Of a DNA stretch of 64,000 bases, positions 17,329-26,241 are shown piece after piece. A program made the position numbers and the translations under genes. Under the pieces are notes generated by a model. The model did not search any database and was not told the DNA's origin. It saw only the letters and a program-made list of their open reading frames with translations. Origin of the DNA: Shouchella rhizosphaerae (lineage in GTDB: Bacteria > Bacillota > Bacilli > Bacillales > Bacillaceae_D); NCBI RefSeq assembly GCF_900142675.1, contig NZ_FRBS01000004.1:1-64000 (forward strand). Direction: 5' to 3'. How positions within the stretch are numbered: the first letter of the stretch is position 1; each line of letters begins with the position of its first letter.

Positions 17329-18744
17329 TTATTTGAGAATCAGCTCAGTTACACTTTCGACTTGTGCCGTCCACGGGAACATATCGACAGGCTGGATGGA
17401 TTGAATCGCATAGCCGCCAGCTTCAATAAGATGCTGTACGTCTTTGGCAAGAGTAGATGGATTGCATGAGACGTAGACAATTCGTTTCGGCTTCGCTTTT
17501 AGCATGCTTTTTAATAATTGGCGGTCACAGCCGCTGCGTGGAGGGTCTACCAAAATAACATCCGGTTTGAATCCTTGCTTTAGCCACAACGGCAGCCATT
17601 TTTCTGCAGGACCGACTTCATATACAGCATCGATTCCATGCTTTTTGGCATTGCTGCGTGCATTTTCAATCGCTTCTTCGGTAATATCCATGCCACGGAC
17701 TTCTTCGGCTTGATCGCCAAGCCATTGGCCAATTGTACCGACACCGCAATAGGCGTCAACGAGCTTTTCTTTTCCCGTTAAATGGGCCGCCTTTTTCGCT
17801 TCATTGTACAATTTAACCGTTTGGCTCGGGTTTAATTGGAAAAAGGCCCGTGCCGATAGGTCAAAGCTGTATTCTCCAAGACGCTCATGGATCGTTTTTT
17901 CACCGTACAAATGAACGATTTTCTCGCCGAATATAAGCGACGTTTTCTCATGGTTGACGTTTTGCATAACGGACGTCACTTCAGGCAGTTTTTCCCGCAC
18001 TTGTTTAATAAGCAGCTCTTTTTTCGGGAGTGCTTCGGTTCTTGTAATAAACACAAGTTGGATTTGCTTTGTTTCAAAGCCAATTCGAGTCACGATCGTC
18101 CGAATGTCACCGCTATGCGTTTTCTCATTATAAATAGGAATTTGCAAATCTCCGAGCAGCTGCTTAACAATTTTTGCCACCCGGTTCAGCTGCTTATGCT
18201 GCACCATGCAAGCGGACAAATCAATTAAATCATGGCTATTTTCCCGATACAGCCCTGCTGCCACTCTGCCGTCTTTTTGCTTGCGCGTTTGCAGCTGGCT
18301 TTTATTGCGGTAATACCAAGGGTTGTCCATGCCTATCGTATTTTTTAGCGGCAGCGTTGATTCTGGCACATTTGTGTAGCGGACAAACGCTTGGCGCACG
18401 ATGTCCTTCTTGCCTTCCAATGTCGTCTCATAATTCATATGTTGCAGTTGGCAGCCGCCGCACTCTTCATAGATGGGGCACGGCGCTTTAACACGGTCAT
18501 TTGATCGCTTGCGGATTTTCTTGATTTTCGCTTCTGAAAAAGAGCGCCCTGCCTTTGTCACTTCAGCGACAACTTCTTCCCCTGGCAAGGCGCCTTTTAC
18601 AAAAACAACATGGCGTTTATAATAACCAACGCCTTCTCCATTAATGCCGATACGTTTGATCGTCAACGGAAACTTTTGCCCTTTGACTACAGACACGCCT
18701 TGGCTTGATCGAGAAGACGTTTTTTGTTTATTGTTCGTTTTCAT
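17329..18744 (-). CDS. rlmCD: 23S rRNA (uracil-5-)-methyltransferase, RlmCD/TrmA family
   Basis: About 471 residues. An N-terminal TRAM domain (residues ~18-75, GVGYYKRHVVFVKGALPGEEV) is followed by iron-sulfur cysteines in CPIYEECGGCQLQH, a Rossmann methyltransferase domain with DAYCGVGTIG, and the catalytic Cys in YVSCNPSTLAKD. B. subtilis RlmCD methylates U747 and U1939 of 23S rRNA; Bacillus also has a paralogue (YfjO), so the exact orthologue is uncertain. Start chosen at MKTNNK with CAGGAG upstream; a longer frame of 49 residues is not supported. Confidence 0.88.
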   Translation of the reverse strand: MKTNNKQKTSSRSSQGVSVVKGQKFPLTIKRIGINGEGVGYYKRHVVFVKGALPGEEVVAEVTKAGRSFSEAKIKKIRKRSNDRVKAPCPIYEECGGCQLQHMNYETTLEGKKDIVRQAFVRYTNVPESTLPLKNTIGMDNPWYYRNKSQLQTRKQKDGRVAAGLYRENSHDLIDLSACMVQHKQLNRVAKIVKQLLGDLQIPIYNEKTHSGDIRTIVTRIGFETKQIQLVFITRTEALPKKELLIKQVREKLPEVTSVMQNVNHEKTSLIFGEKIVHLYGEKTIHERLGEYSFDLSARAFFQLNPSQTVKLYNEAKKAAHLTGKEKLVDAYCGVGTIGQWLGDQAEEVRGMDITEEAIENARSNAKKHGIDAVYEVGPAEKWLPLWLKQGFKPDVILVDPPRSGCDRQLLKSMLKAKPKRIVYVSCNPSTLAKDVQHLIEAGGYAIQSIQPVDMFPWTAQVESVTELILK

Positions 18745-18908
18745 CGTCTCACTCCTGTTAGTGGAGGCGGTCGCACTTTTGTTGATTGGCCAACTCGCTT
18801 CTTCCCTTAGTATAACAAAATCGACTGCTTTCCTAAACTTTCTAATCCATCTTGCCTGCAGTTCTGTTAGAATGGAGAAGGAATTTTGCATAAAGAGGGG
18901 TGAGAGGG

Positions 18909-19271
18909 TTGTCTATACCTACCGATATCGCATCGCTAAAAATAATGGCACATGTATACAAAAAAAAGGACGTTTACTCGATATTCGCTAAAACAGTGGA
19001 AAGCTTAGTCGACACCGTTCCATATATTGATTGGGTCGGTATTTATATGTATGAAAATCTCGGCCATAAGCTTGTTGCTGCCTCCTGCTTTGAAAATGAT
19101 TTGCGCTGGGAATGCAACGGCGAATTAAAATTTCCCGTTAAAAATGCAAACAGTACGGAAATCGGCGTCATGGTCGTGCGCACGAAAGAAGCGATCGCCT
19201 TCGATGTGACAGATGTCGCAACGCTTGAAACGATTGCAAGTGCCATTGGCCATGAATATAGCCTCAATTAA
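18909..19271 (+). CDS. small GAF-domain protein
   Basis: About 120 residues, a single GAF-like domain with the pattern VPYIDWVGIYMYEN (start of the central sheet) and FPVKN...IGVMVV...FDVTDVATLETIASAIG at the end. Related folds include free methionine-(R)-sulfoxide reductase, but its three-cysteine set is not present, so ligand binding rather than catalysis is likelier. TTG start at 18909 chosen for spacing to GAGGGGTGA. Divergent from rlmCD. Confidence 0.75.
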   Translation: MSIPTDIASLKIMAHVYKKKDVYSIFAKTVESLVDTVPYIDWVGIYMYENLGHKLVAASCFENDLRWECNGELKFPVKNANSTEIGVMVVRTKEAIAFDVTDVATLETIASAIGHEYSLN

Positions 19272-19300
19272 CGAAGAGACTGTCCCTATAGCCTCTAAAT

Positions 19301-19343
19301 AAAAAGGGAACTGCCCTAGAAAATACAATCGGCAGTTTCCTTT
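19301..19343 (+). terminator. terminator after the GAF gene
   Basis: GGGAACTGCC (19306-19315) and GGCAGTTTCC (19331-19340) form a stem followed by TTT. Otherwise the 290-bp stretch 19272-19561 shows no gene. Confidence 0.6.
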
Positions 19344-19561
19344 GCGGGACATGCTTGTGCTCACTTCTTATGCCCTCTTTTAGTCAGTACTTCTCTTGCC
19401 ATGATTGCTGCTATATCGACCTAGATACTCAAGCACTAGCTCTTTCAAATGTAGCTACAGCCCAAGCAAAGACTGTTTTTTTCGTTGAACGATCGCGCTC
19501 CCGTTAAGTTTACTGATCGTAGGGATTGGTATAAAAACAATGGATGGATTGATATAACGAA

Positions 19562-19750
19562 ATGATGTATTTACGCTTTTTACTGTACTTCCTTATTGCA
19601 ACGACGATGTTCTATTTTGTAAGTAGATATGTTGCCACTCAGGAAAGTGGTTCTTTTGAATTTATAGTAGGCAATTTTATCCGTGGTCTCATTATTGTTG
19701 TAACAGGTTATTTAGTGGCCATAAAGATGTTTAGAAATGAAAGGAATTAA
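19562..19750 (+). CDS. small two-helix membrane protein
   Basis: 62 residues, hydrophobic segments at about 5-20 and 36-54 joined by a polar loop, with a basic tail. No clear Shine-Dalgarno sequence before the ATGATG pair at 19562, so expression is uncertain. A good terminator directly after the stop codon supports it as a real transcript. Family not recognised. Confidence 0.55.
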   Translation: MMYLRFLLYFLIATTMFYFVSRYVATQESGSFEFIVGNFIRGLIIVVTGYLVAIKMFRNERN

Positions 19751-19782
19751 GCCTAGCTCCAAAGCCAGACTTAATTCCTTTT
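19739..19782 (+). terminator. terminator after the small membrane protein gene
   Basis: AAGGAATTAAG (19741-19751) pairs with CTTAATTCCTT (19770-19780), followed by TT; an 11-bp stem overlapping the stop codon. Confidence 0.75.
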
Positions 19783-19889
19783 GTGTTCCTATCAGCTTAG
19801 ATGCGTTGGTACAAGCGTTTCGCCTTACGCCTCACAACAGTCTTGCTCACAGCAAAATCTCCATCGTCTTTTGTGTCCCCTCAAGCTGA

Positions 19890-20954
19890 CTACCCGATTT
19901 GGGCTTTGCGTGGTACTGGTGCTTCTTCCTTTTGCAAACAGACTGTATCGCCTATCCGATAACGCTCATTTAGTGAGCCGTAAACCGTTACCGTTTCCTC
20001 CTCTAATTGAACAGCATATTGGATTTCCCTTCCTTGATAAAGCACATTCGCTATTGTTGCTTTAATCCCTCGTTGCTGATCGTTGAGTCGCCATTGGTCA
20101 GGGCGAACTGGATACGTTTGCTGTTGTTTAAACGCAGCAGCAATGTCTGTTCCATCCCAACGTAATGTAGGGTCAACGTCAGGATGAAAATCGTTGCCAT
20201 TCCACTTTCCAGATAGAATTGTCGCTTTGCCGACAAATGTCGCGACATACGTGGTTTTAGGATAAAGGAAAATGTCTTCTGGCGTCCCTATTTGTTCAAT
20301 TTCTCCTTCTTTCATAATGACAATTCTGTCTGCCATCGCCAATGCTTCCCCTTGGTCATGTGTGACATAAACGACGGAACTGTTTGTATGCCGGTGCACA
20401 TTCTGAATTTCGCGGCGCATCTCTTCCCGCAGCTCGGCGTCCAAACTGCTTAGTGGTTCGTCCATAAGCAGAAGAGATGGCTGGTGGGCCATTGCCCGGG
20501 CGAGCGCAACCCGTTGTTTTTGTCCGCCAGACAGCTCATTTGGCATTCGTTTTCCTAAATGGCCAAGCCCTACAAGCTTTAAAACGTCAAGAGCCCGTTC
20601 TTTATAGTGCTTTTTCAGGTTAGCAGGCGTATGGGGATGATGGCGCAATGGGAATTCTACCTGCTCCTGTACACTCAAATGAGGCCACAACGCAAAAGAT
20701 TGGAAGACCATGCCGATGTTCCGGCGTTCAGGTGGGACGACATGTTTTTTTGTGCTAACGCAAACCCCGTCCATGTAAATCTCCCCATCTGTTGGCCGTT
20801 CAAAACCAGCGATTAACCGAAGGAGTGTTGTTTTGCCGCAGCCTGACGGGCCAAGCACTGCCACAAATTCGCCAGCTTCAATCGATAAATCGATCGAGCG
20901 CAATGCTTCAAATGCGTCAAATGCTTTTCGTAAGCCTGTGATTTTCGTTGTCAT
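19890..20954 (-). CDS. ABC importer ATPase (iron/phosphonate/polyamine class)
   Basis: 354 residues. Walker A GPSGCGKTT at 35-43, signature LSGGQKQR, Walker B LLLMDEPLSSLD, H-loop THDQGEAL. A C-terminal TOBE-like domain of ~110 residues follows, as in FbpC/PotA/PhnT-type ATPases. Last gene of a five-gene operon; its ATG overlaps the permease stop by four bases. Energises uptake with the adjoining permease and lipoprotein. Substrate uncertain: Fe(III), 2-aminoethylphosphonate or a phosphate ester. Confidence 0.88.
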   Translation of the reverse strand: MTTKITGLRKAFDAFEALRSIDLSIEAGEFVAVLGPSGCGKTTLLRLIAGFERPTDGEIYMDGVCVSTKKHVVPPERRNIGMVFQSFALWPHLSVQEQVEFPLRHHPHTPANLKKHYKERALDVLKLVGLGHLGKRMPNELSGGQKQRVALARAMAHQPSLLLMDEPLSSLDAELREEMRREIQNVHRHTNSSVVYVTHDQGEALAMADRIVIMKEGEIEQIGTPEDIFLYPKTTYVATFVGKATILSGKWNGNDFHPDVDPTLRWDGTDIAAAFKQQQTYPVRPDQWRLNDQQRGIKATIANVLYQGREIQYAVQLEEETVTVYGSLNERYRIGDTVCLQKEEAPVPRKAQIG

Positions 20955-22666
20955 ATGTCCTTTATCCTCCTGTCTCGAACATGCTGAAGCATATACATAC
21001 TGACCATTACAAGCAAAATGGCAGTGACAATGAGCATCGAAAAAGCGGTAGAATGAGTCGAGTACCCGGCTTGCTCAAAGTTAAAGATCATAAGCCCAAT
21101 CGTTTCTGACCCGCTCGACCATAGCAATGAGGAGACAGTCAGTTCCGTTAACGCCGTCAAAAATACAAGGAACGCGCCACTTAAAACACCTGGCAGTAGC
21201 AAAGGCACTAACACGCGGCGCCACTTCGCCATTGACCGTGCTCCGAATAAGCTAGCCGCCTCTTCCATCGACGGATCGACTTGAACCATCGCTGTATAGC
21301 TGCCCCGGACTTGCAACACCATAAACCGAGTGATATAGGCAATAAACAAAATGCCAATCGTTCCATACACGCCTGGATTCCAGCCAGGAATCGGCTCGAG
21401 CCACATAAAAATCATTGCCAGAGCAAGCACCATTCCTGGTAGTGCATATGGGAGGCCGACAAATACTTCAAGCGCCCGATTAAGTACATTTGGGTGACGG
21501 GCACGCATATAGGCGAGTCCAGTGCCGACGAATAGGCAAATCGCCATTGTGCCTGCTGCTAAAAGCAAGCTGTTGCCAATCGCGCCTTGGACACGGTCAT
21601 TCTCAAACAAAATAAAACGGTAATGATCAAGCGTGAGATGATCCGCTGAAAACGGCAAGCCATATGCCTTGACCAAAGACGATTGCAACATAGAAGCAAT
21701 CGGAACAACTGTGATCATCAACAAAAATGCCCATAAAGAGAGTTCAACTGGCAGGCGTAGCCGCCCGAGCTGGTAGCGGGGCTCATGGTCTTGTTGGATC
21801 GTTTCGGTTTGCTTTGCTTTGCGCACAAGCCACCATTGCGCAAATGTGCCAAGTAACGCAACAGCAGCTAAAATGACTGAGAGCGTTGCCGCCCGTGCAA
21901 AAGCAGACGGTCCAAATCCAACCACTTCTTGGTAAATGGCTGTGCTGAGCACTGTAATTTGCGCCGGGATGCCGAGAAACGCCGGGATGCCGAAGTTGTC
22001 TAAATTGGCGATAAAGGCAAGCAGGCCACCACCGGCAAGTCCTGGAAGCGCAAGAGGAAAGGTTACTTGTTTGAATACATGCCAACTGCTTGCCCCACTT
22101 GCCCGTGCAGCCCATTCCATTTCACGGGGAATTTTTCGCAGCACACCTACTGTAAATAAGAAAACAAGTGGAAAATGGGACAAAGCAAGTGTAAAGATGA
22201 TGCCTTCCATCGAATACATTTGCAACGGTTCGAGTGAGAAAGGAAGGAGCTGAAGCAACGATGCCACCCAGCCGTTGCTGCTCATAAGCTGTGTCCATGA
22301 TAATGTCAAAATGTAGGACGGAATAATAAAAGGGACTAAAATCATCAGTTGCAGTAATTTTTTTAAGCGAATGTCGCTATAAGCAACCAGCCAGGCAAAA
22401 ACCAATCCTAACGCGAGCGCGAGCGTTGTCGCCCCCGCTACCATCACAACGGTATTGCCAAAAATCGTCCATGTTCGTGGTTCAGAAAAGATTTGCGTAT
22501 AATAGGATAATGTTAGCTGGCCTTCCTGTAAAAAACTAAGCAAAAACAGTCGGATAACCGGTAGCACAAACAAGCAAAAAATGACCAATGCAAGTACCCA
22601 CGCCAGCAGGCGTCGCTTCTGAAAAAAAGCAAAGCGTTTATGAGCTCCATCTAGTTGTACGCCCAC
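20951..22666 (-). CDS. ABC importer permease, fused double domain
   Basis: About 571 residues with twelve predicted membrane helices, two BPD_transp_1 modules in tandem as in FbpB/SfuB and PhnU2-type permeases. Each half carries an EAA-type loop (EWAARASGASSWHVFKQVTFP and EEAASLFGARSMAKWRRVLVP regions) for docking on the ATPase. I chose GTG 22666 because AGGGGGG stands six bases upstream. Lies between the lipoprotein and ATPase genes. Confidence 0.88.
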   Translation of the reverse strand: MGVQLDGAHKRFAFFQKRRLLAWVLALVIFCLFVLPVIRLFLLSFLQEGQLTLSYYTQIFSEPRTWTIFGNTVVMVAGATTLALALGLVFAWLVAYSDIRLKKLLQLMILVPFIIPSYILTLSWTQLMSSNGWVASLLQLLPFSLEPLQMYSMEGIIFTLALSHFPLVFLFTVGVLRKIPREMEWAARASGASSWHVFKQVTFPLALPGLAGGGLLAFIANLDNFGIPAFLGIPAQITVLSTAIYQEVVGFGPSAFARAATLSVILAAVALLGTFAQWWLVRKAKQTETIQQDHEPRYQLGRLRLPVELSLWAFLLMITVVPIASMLQSSLVKAYGLPFSADHLTLDHYRFILFENDRVQGAIGNSLLLAAGTMAICLFVGTGLAYMRARHPNVLNRALEVFVGLPYALPGMVLALAMIFMWLEPIPGWNPGVYGTIGILFIAYITRFMVLQVRGSYTAMVQVDPSMEEAASLFGARSMAKWRRVLVPLLLPGVLSGAFLVFLTALTELTVSSLLWSSGSETIGLMIFNFEQAGYSTHSTAFSMLIVTAILLVMVSMYMLQHVRDRRIKDI

Positions 22667-22697
22667 TTTATTCCCCCCTGTCAATCATGTCGTTCAT

Positions 22698-23774
22698 TTA
22701 ATGGGCTCCAAAAATAGATTGAAATTGTTCTTTATCTTCTTCTCGCCCTTCCAACAAATCGGCAAGATCGGTTGATAACACATGGAGTTCGTCCCCTCCC
22801 TTGAGTCCAGCTGGTGCGTCTATCCCTTCACGAATCGGCGTGTAGCCAACGTCTTTGCCTAGCTGTTGCCCTTCTTCAGAAAGGACAAAATCGACAAATG
22901 CTTTCGCTGCCCCTTCATTTTTGCTGTTTTTTGTTATCGCAATCGGCTCCGTAATGACTGGCACGCCTTCTTCTGGATAAACAAAATCAATCGGAGACCC
23001 TTGTTCTTTCGCATTGGCTACGACAAAATCAACGACCATTCCATAAGAAGCCTCGCCGCCCGCTACTGCTTGAACCACACCGCCATTTCCTTGAACGACT
23101 GTTGTTTCATTTTCATAAAGCTTCTCATAAAACGACCAGCCAAAATCGTCGTTTCGGCTAAATACACCTGCGTTGTATGCAGCCGCGCCTGAATAAAGGG
23201 GGCTTGGCATTGTCAGTTCCCCTTTGGCATTGTCTGCGGTTAACTCGAACCAAGATGTTGGCGCCTCCTCTACTAAATCGGTGTTATAAGCGAGCACAGT
23301 CGCCATTAGCTTTGTGCCGATATACATATAGTCTTGATCAACAAAATCAGCAGGGATGTGGGCAAGCTCCGGGGACTCGTATGGCAACAGCAAGTCTTTC
23401 TCTTTTAAGTTTTCGAACGTCACTGCATCCGCCAGCAAAAGCACGTCCGCTTGTACCGAGCCCGCCTCCTCTTCCGCCAACAAGCGGCTGACAACTTCTT
23501 CTGTCCCAGAACGGAAAATCGTGACGTCGACATCAGGATACTGTTCACGAAAGCCAGCGACAAGCGCCTCAGCATCGGCATCTGGCTGGGATGTATAAAA
23601 CGAAAGCGTTCCAGCAATTGCATCCGTTCCTTCCGCCTGTTCCGTTTCATTTGTTTCAGATGTTTCTGCCGCGGAATTCACTTGCTCTTGGACATTTTCT
23701 GCTCCGCATCCTGCCAAACTAACAGCACTAAAGACCAATAAAGCAAATGGGACCATTCGTTTTTTTTCTATCAT
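22698..23774 (-). CDS. solute-binding lipoprotein of the ABC importer
   Basis: 358 residues. Signal peptide with lipobox LAGC (Cys23) followed by an acidic linker, then a class-1 periplasmic-binding fold (LSFYTSQPDADAEALV). Similar proteins bind ferric iron or 2-aminoethylphosphonate. The iron-binding Tyr pair of FbpA is not obvious to me. Its ATG overlaps the surE stop by four bases, tying substrate capture to a phosphatase gene. Confidence 0.87.
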   Translation of the reverse strand: MIEKKRMVPFALLVFSAVSLAGCGAENVQEQVNSAAETSETNETEQAEGTDAIAGTLSFYTSQPDADAEALVAGFREQYPDVDVTIFRSGTEEVVSRLLAEEEAGSVQADVLLLADAVTFENLKEKDLLLPYESPELAHIPADFVDQDYMYIGTKLMATVLAYNTDLVEEAPTSWFELTADNAKGELTMPSPLYSGAAAYNAGVFSRNDDFGWSFYEKLYENETTVVQGNGGVVQAVAGGEASYGMVVDFVVANAKEQGSPIDFVYPEEGVPVITEPIAITKNSKNEGAAKAFVDFVLSEEGQQLGKDVGYTPIREGIDAPAGLKGGDELHVLSTDLADLLEGREEDKEQFQSIFGAH

Positions 23775-24571
23775 TGGATGATACCTCCTGTATGTTCCTG
23801 TGGTTGCACGAACAATCGTTCAATCCGTTGAATTTCTTTTTTGTTAACCCGTTTATGTTCAATTGGTGTAATCGTAATATAGCCCTCACGCAGCTTAGCG
23901 TAGTCGCTTTCCTCTGCTAATTCTTCTTGCTTTAGTTGGTTCAAGTGATCTTTTAGCCAGTAATACACGTTCCCGTGTGGGTCATTTAAGCCAACATACC
24001 GGTAGCGTGTAACCGCCAAGTCCATCGGTACAACAGCAAAGCCTTTTATAAAGCTTTTTTGCAAATACGGCAAATTAATGTTTAAAAACAGGCCTGGTTT
24101 CCATTTTCGTTGGAACAACACTTCTAGCACGCCGTAAAATAATTCTTTCGGATAGTGCAATTTGATTGGTTCGTCAAGCTTATTAATCGAAACGGATACG
24201 GCAGGAACATGGTGGAGGACCGATTCAGCTGCGCCTGCCATTGTGCCAGAATAAAATAGATCACGGCCTAGGTTAGGGCCAATGTTCATGCCTGAAAAAA
24301 CAAAATCCGGCTTAGCATCACACAATACTTCTAGCCCCAACTTAACACAATCGGCTGTCGTTCCGTTCACCGCATAAGCGGGTACAGTCTGTCCAAAAAT
24401 CGACACAGGCGTCGCCTTAATCGGCTGCCTGAGTGTAATCGAATGGCTAATCGCGCTCCGTTCTTGATCAGGGCATACAACCAATACATCGCCAAAATGT
24501 TGCAACGTCTCAATTAAAGCCTGTACGCCTGGCGCAAAAATACCGTCATCGTTGGTAACCAGAAACTTCAT
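23771..24571 (-). CDS. surE: 5'/3'-nucleotidase SurE
   Basis: 266 residues. Metal-dependent phosphatase acting on nucleoside monophosphates, short polyphosphate and some phosphate esters. Metal ligands D8 and D9 in TNDDG, Ser in RSAISH, Asn in GMNIGPNLG; GTTADCV is typical. The real start is ATG 24571, with GAGGGG upstream; it overlaps the end of the TIM-barrel gene by 26 bp. In many bacteria surE sits with pcm; here it is in an ABC importer operon, which is unusual. Confidence 0.92.
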   Translation of the reverse strand: MKFLVTNDDGIFAPGVQALIETLQHFGDVLVVCPDQERSAISHSITLRQPIKATPVSIFGQTVPAYAVNGTTADCVKLGLEVLCDAKPDFVFSGMNIGPNLGRDLFYSGTMAGAAESVLHHVPAVSVSINKLDEPIKLHYPKELFYGVLEVLFQRKWKPGLFLNINLPYLQKSFIKGFAVVPMDLAVTRYRYVGLNDPHGNVYYWLKDHLNQLKQEELAEESDYAKLREGYITITPIEHKRVNKKEIQRIERLFVQPQEHTGGIIQ

Positions 24572-25358
24572 ACAACCCCTCTTTCTGCTTTTGTCGAACA
24601 CCTTCCAAATAGTGAAGGTGACAGAGCAGCTTGCGATTTGATAAAGTATCCATGCCTTCAAGCACAACAGGAATGGTGGCCTCTTCCAATAAAGCGAGAA
24701 TCGGCCCCAGCTGAATGTCCCCTTCCCCAAGCGCCAAATGGTAAGCCGAACTGGAAGAGTCACTTAAATGAACTTTGCTAATTTGCTTTGTTGCTAGGTA
24801 CGCTTCAACCACATCCATGTGCAACGGAATATGGGCAACATCAAATGTTACTGAAAAACGTCCCTTGACTGCTTCAAGCAACGTATTCATTTCGTCTGGC
24901 GTTGTAATCAACTCTTTTCCTTTTGGCTCCATCAATTCTAGCGATAACAAAACCCCATACTGCTCCGCTAGTTTAATTAACGTCTCTGTAACAGCGATTT
25001 GCTGTTCTTGGTGCCATTCAAGCCATCCGCCATCTACACTTAACCGCCCAGGATGGACAGTGACATTGCTTGCCCCTAGTTTTGCTGCCGTTTCAAAAGA
25101 CCGCTCCAACTCCCGCAACGACTGCTCACGAATGCCTTTGTTAATCGATATTTGATTCAAATCCCAACTCGGGGCATGAAACGTGTATGCGAGCGGCAAA
25201 TCCCGTTGAGCCCGTTCAACCTCGAAGACGCTCGTCCCGTGCCAGTTCATCTGTTCTGCCCAAATCTCAGCGCCATAGAGCCCAAGTTTCGCAAATTCAG
25301 CCAGCACTTCTGGAATCGGCTTGGACCAAAGAAGCGTGGTTGACGCATATACATTCAT
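24546..25358 (-). CDS. sugar phosphate isomerase/epimerase-like TIM barrel protein
   Basis: 270 residues, xylose isomerase-like/AP endonuclease 2 fold. Probable metal ligands are Glu in LSLELMEP, Asp and His in FDVAHIP, His in HLSDSS and Glu in VLEGMD, in the right order along the barrel. Substrate unknown. First gene of the operon with surE and the ABC importer; AAGGAG ribosome site. The 395-bp gap upstream holds its promoter and that of the divergent Rrf2 gene. Confidence 0.82.
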   Translation of the reverse strand: MNVYASTTLLWSKPIPEVLAEFAKLGLYGAEIWAEQMNWHGTSVFEVERAQRDLPLAYTFHAPSWDLNQISINKGIREQSLRELERSFETAAKLGASNVTVHPGRLSVDGGWLEWHQEQQIAVTETLIKLAEQYGVLLSLELMEPKGKELITTPDEMNTLLEAVKGRFSVTFDVAHIPLHMDVVEAYLATKQISKVHLSDSSSSAYHLALGEGDIQLGPILALLEEATIPVVLEGMDTLSNRKLLCHLHYLEGVRQKQKEGLYEVSGYQR

Positions 25359-25670
25359 GTATAATTCTCCTTTTTACTCGTGTCCTTTTTATCTCACTAC
25401 TTTTTTCAAATGCATGGGCAAGTCAATGATCCGCCCCACCCCTTTCGGCTATTTATTTACAGTGTAGCAGCATGATTTCAAGAGAGATTTAAACAAAGCT
25501 ATCCATTATCTAAATCTTTTGTAAAGAATCCCGTGTTTGAACAGGAATAACAGAAAACCGTGTAAATCGGATTTATCCTTGGGTTCACCTTGAAACGTTG
25601 CGCAAAATTGTAAACATTCTGTTGTGATTTAATCAAACATTCATATTTGCAGCCCGTGAAAGCATGCTTG

Positions 25671-25699
25671 TTGCATTCAAAATCAATTTGACGTATAGT
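25671..25699 (+). promoter_or_regulatory. sigma-A promoter of the Rrf2 gene
   Basis: TTGCAT (25671-25676), 17 bp, TATAGT (25694-25699). The rest of the gap 25359-25670 shows no gene or clear hairpin. Confidence 0.6.
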
Positions 25700-25754
25700 T
25701 AATTACGGACTCAATCGATCTGGAATCACGGCAAAATTGGAGGCGGCTGTAGCA

Positions 25755-26174
25755 ATGAAATATTCAAAGGCAACGAACTATGCACTGCATACAATGGCTT
25801 TTTTGACGCTAAATGAAAAAAACGAAGCGATTGGCGTTGAACAGTTGGCGAAGATGCAAAATCTCTCGCCTACGTATCTGTCAAAAATTTTAACTAAGCT
25901 GGTTAAAGCCGGGTTAATCGAATCAACGCCTGGTGTAAAAGGCGGCTACCGTCTTTTAAAACGCCAGAAGGAAACGTCTTTTCTTGATGTGATCCAAGCA
26001 ATTGAAGGTCAAACGAGCTTGTTTCATTGTTCGCTCGACCACAAAGAGCTCCCACACAATCATGGTTGTTTGATTGAGCAAGTCATGATGAACGCCGAGG
26101 CAAAAATGAAAGCGGATCTCGATGCCACTTACATTGCAGACATCGCCAGACAAATGAAAGAAAAAAGGGCCTAG
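25755..26174 (+). CDS. Rrf2-family transcriptional regulator
   Basis: About 139 residues. Winged helix at 1-65 (YALHTMAFLTLN, SPTYLSKILTKLVKAGLIES, GVKGGYRL), as in IscR/NsrR/YwnA. Only two cysteines (HCSLD and HGCLIE, about 25 residues apart), fewer than the three used for an iron-sulfur cluster, so thiol sensing or another signal is likelier. ATG 25755 follows GGAGG by 11 bases. The next gene, a thioredoxin reductase-like flavoprotein 67 bp on, is the probable target and suggests a redox or electrophile response. Confidence 0.87.
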   Translation: MKYSKATNYALHTMAFLTLNEKNEAIGVEQLAKMQNLSPTYLSKILTKLVKAGLIESTPGVKGGYRLLKRQKETSFLDVIQAIEGQTSLFHCSLDHKELPHNHGCLIEQVMMNAEAKMKADLDATYIADIARQMKEKRA

Positions 26175-26241
26175 TCTCCTTTTCTGCACTTATTACAGAT
26201 ATAAAGAGTCCTTAATATATACAATAAAGGAGCATAGAGCC

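Noticed and set aside
18900-18908. GTG at 18900 as start of the GAF gene
   Set aside because: It directly abuts the purine-rich ribosome site, leaving no spacing; TTG 18909 fits better.
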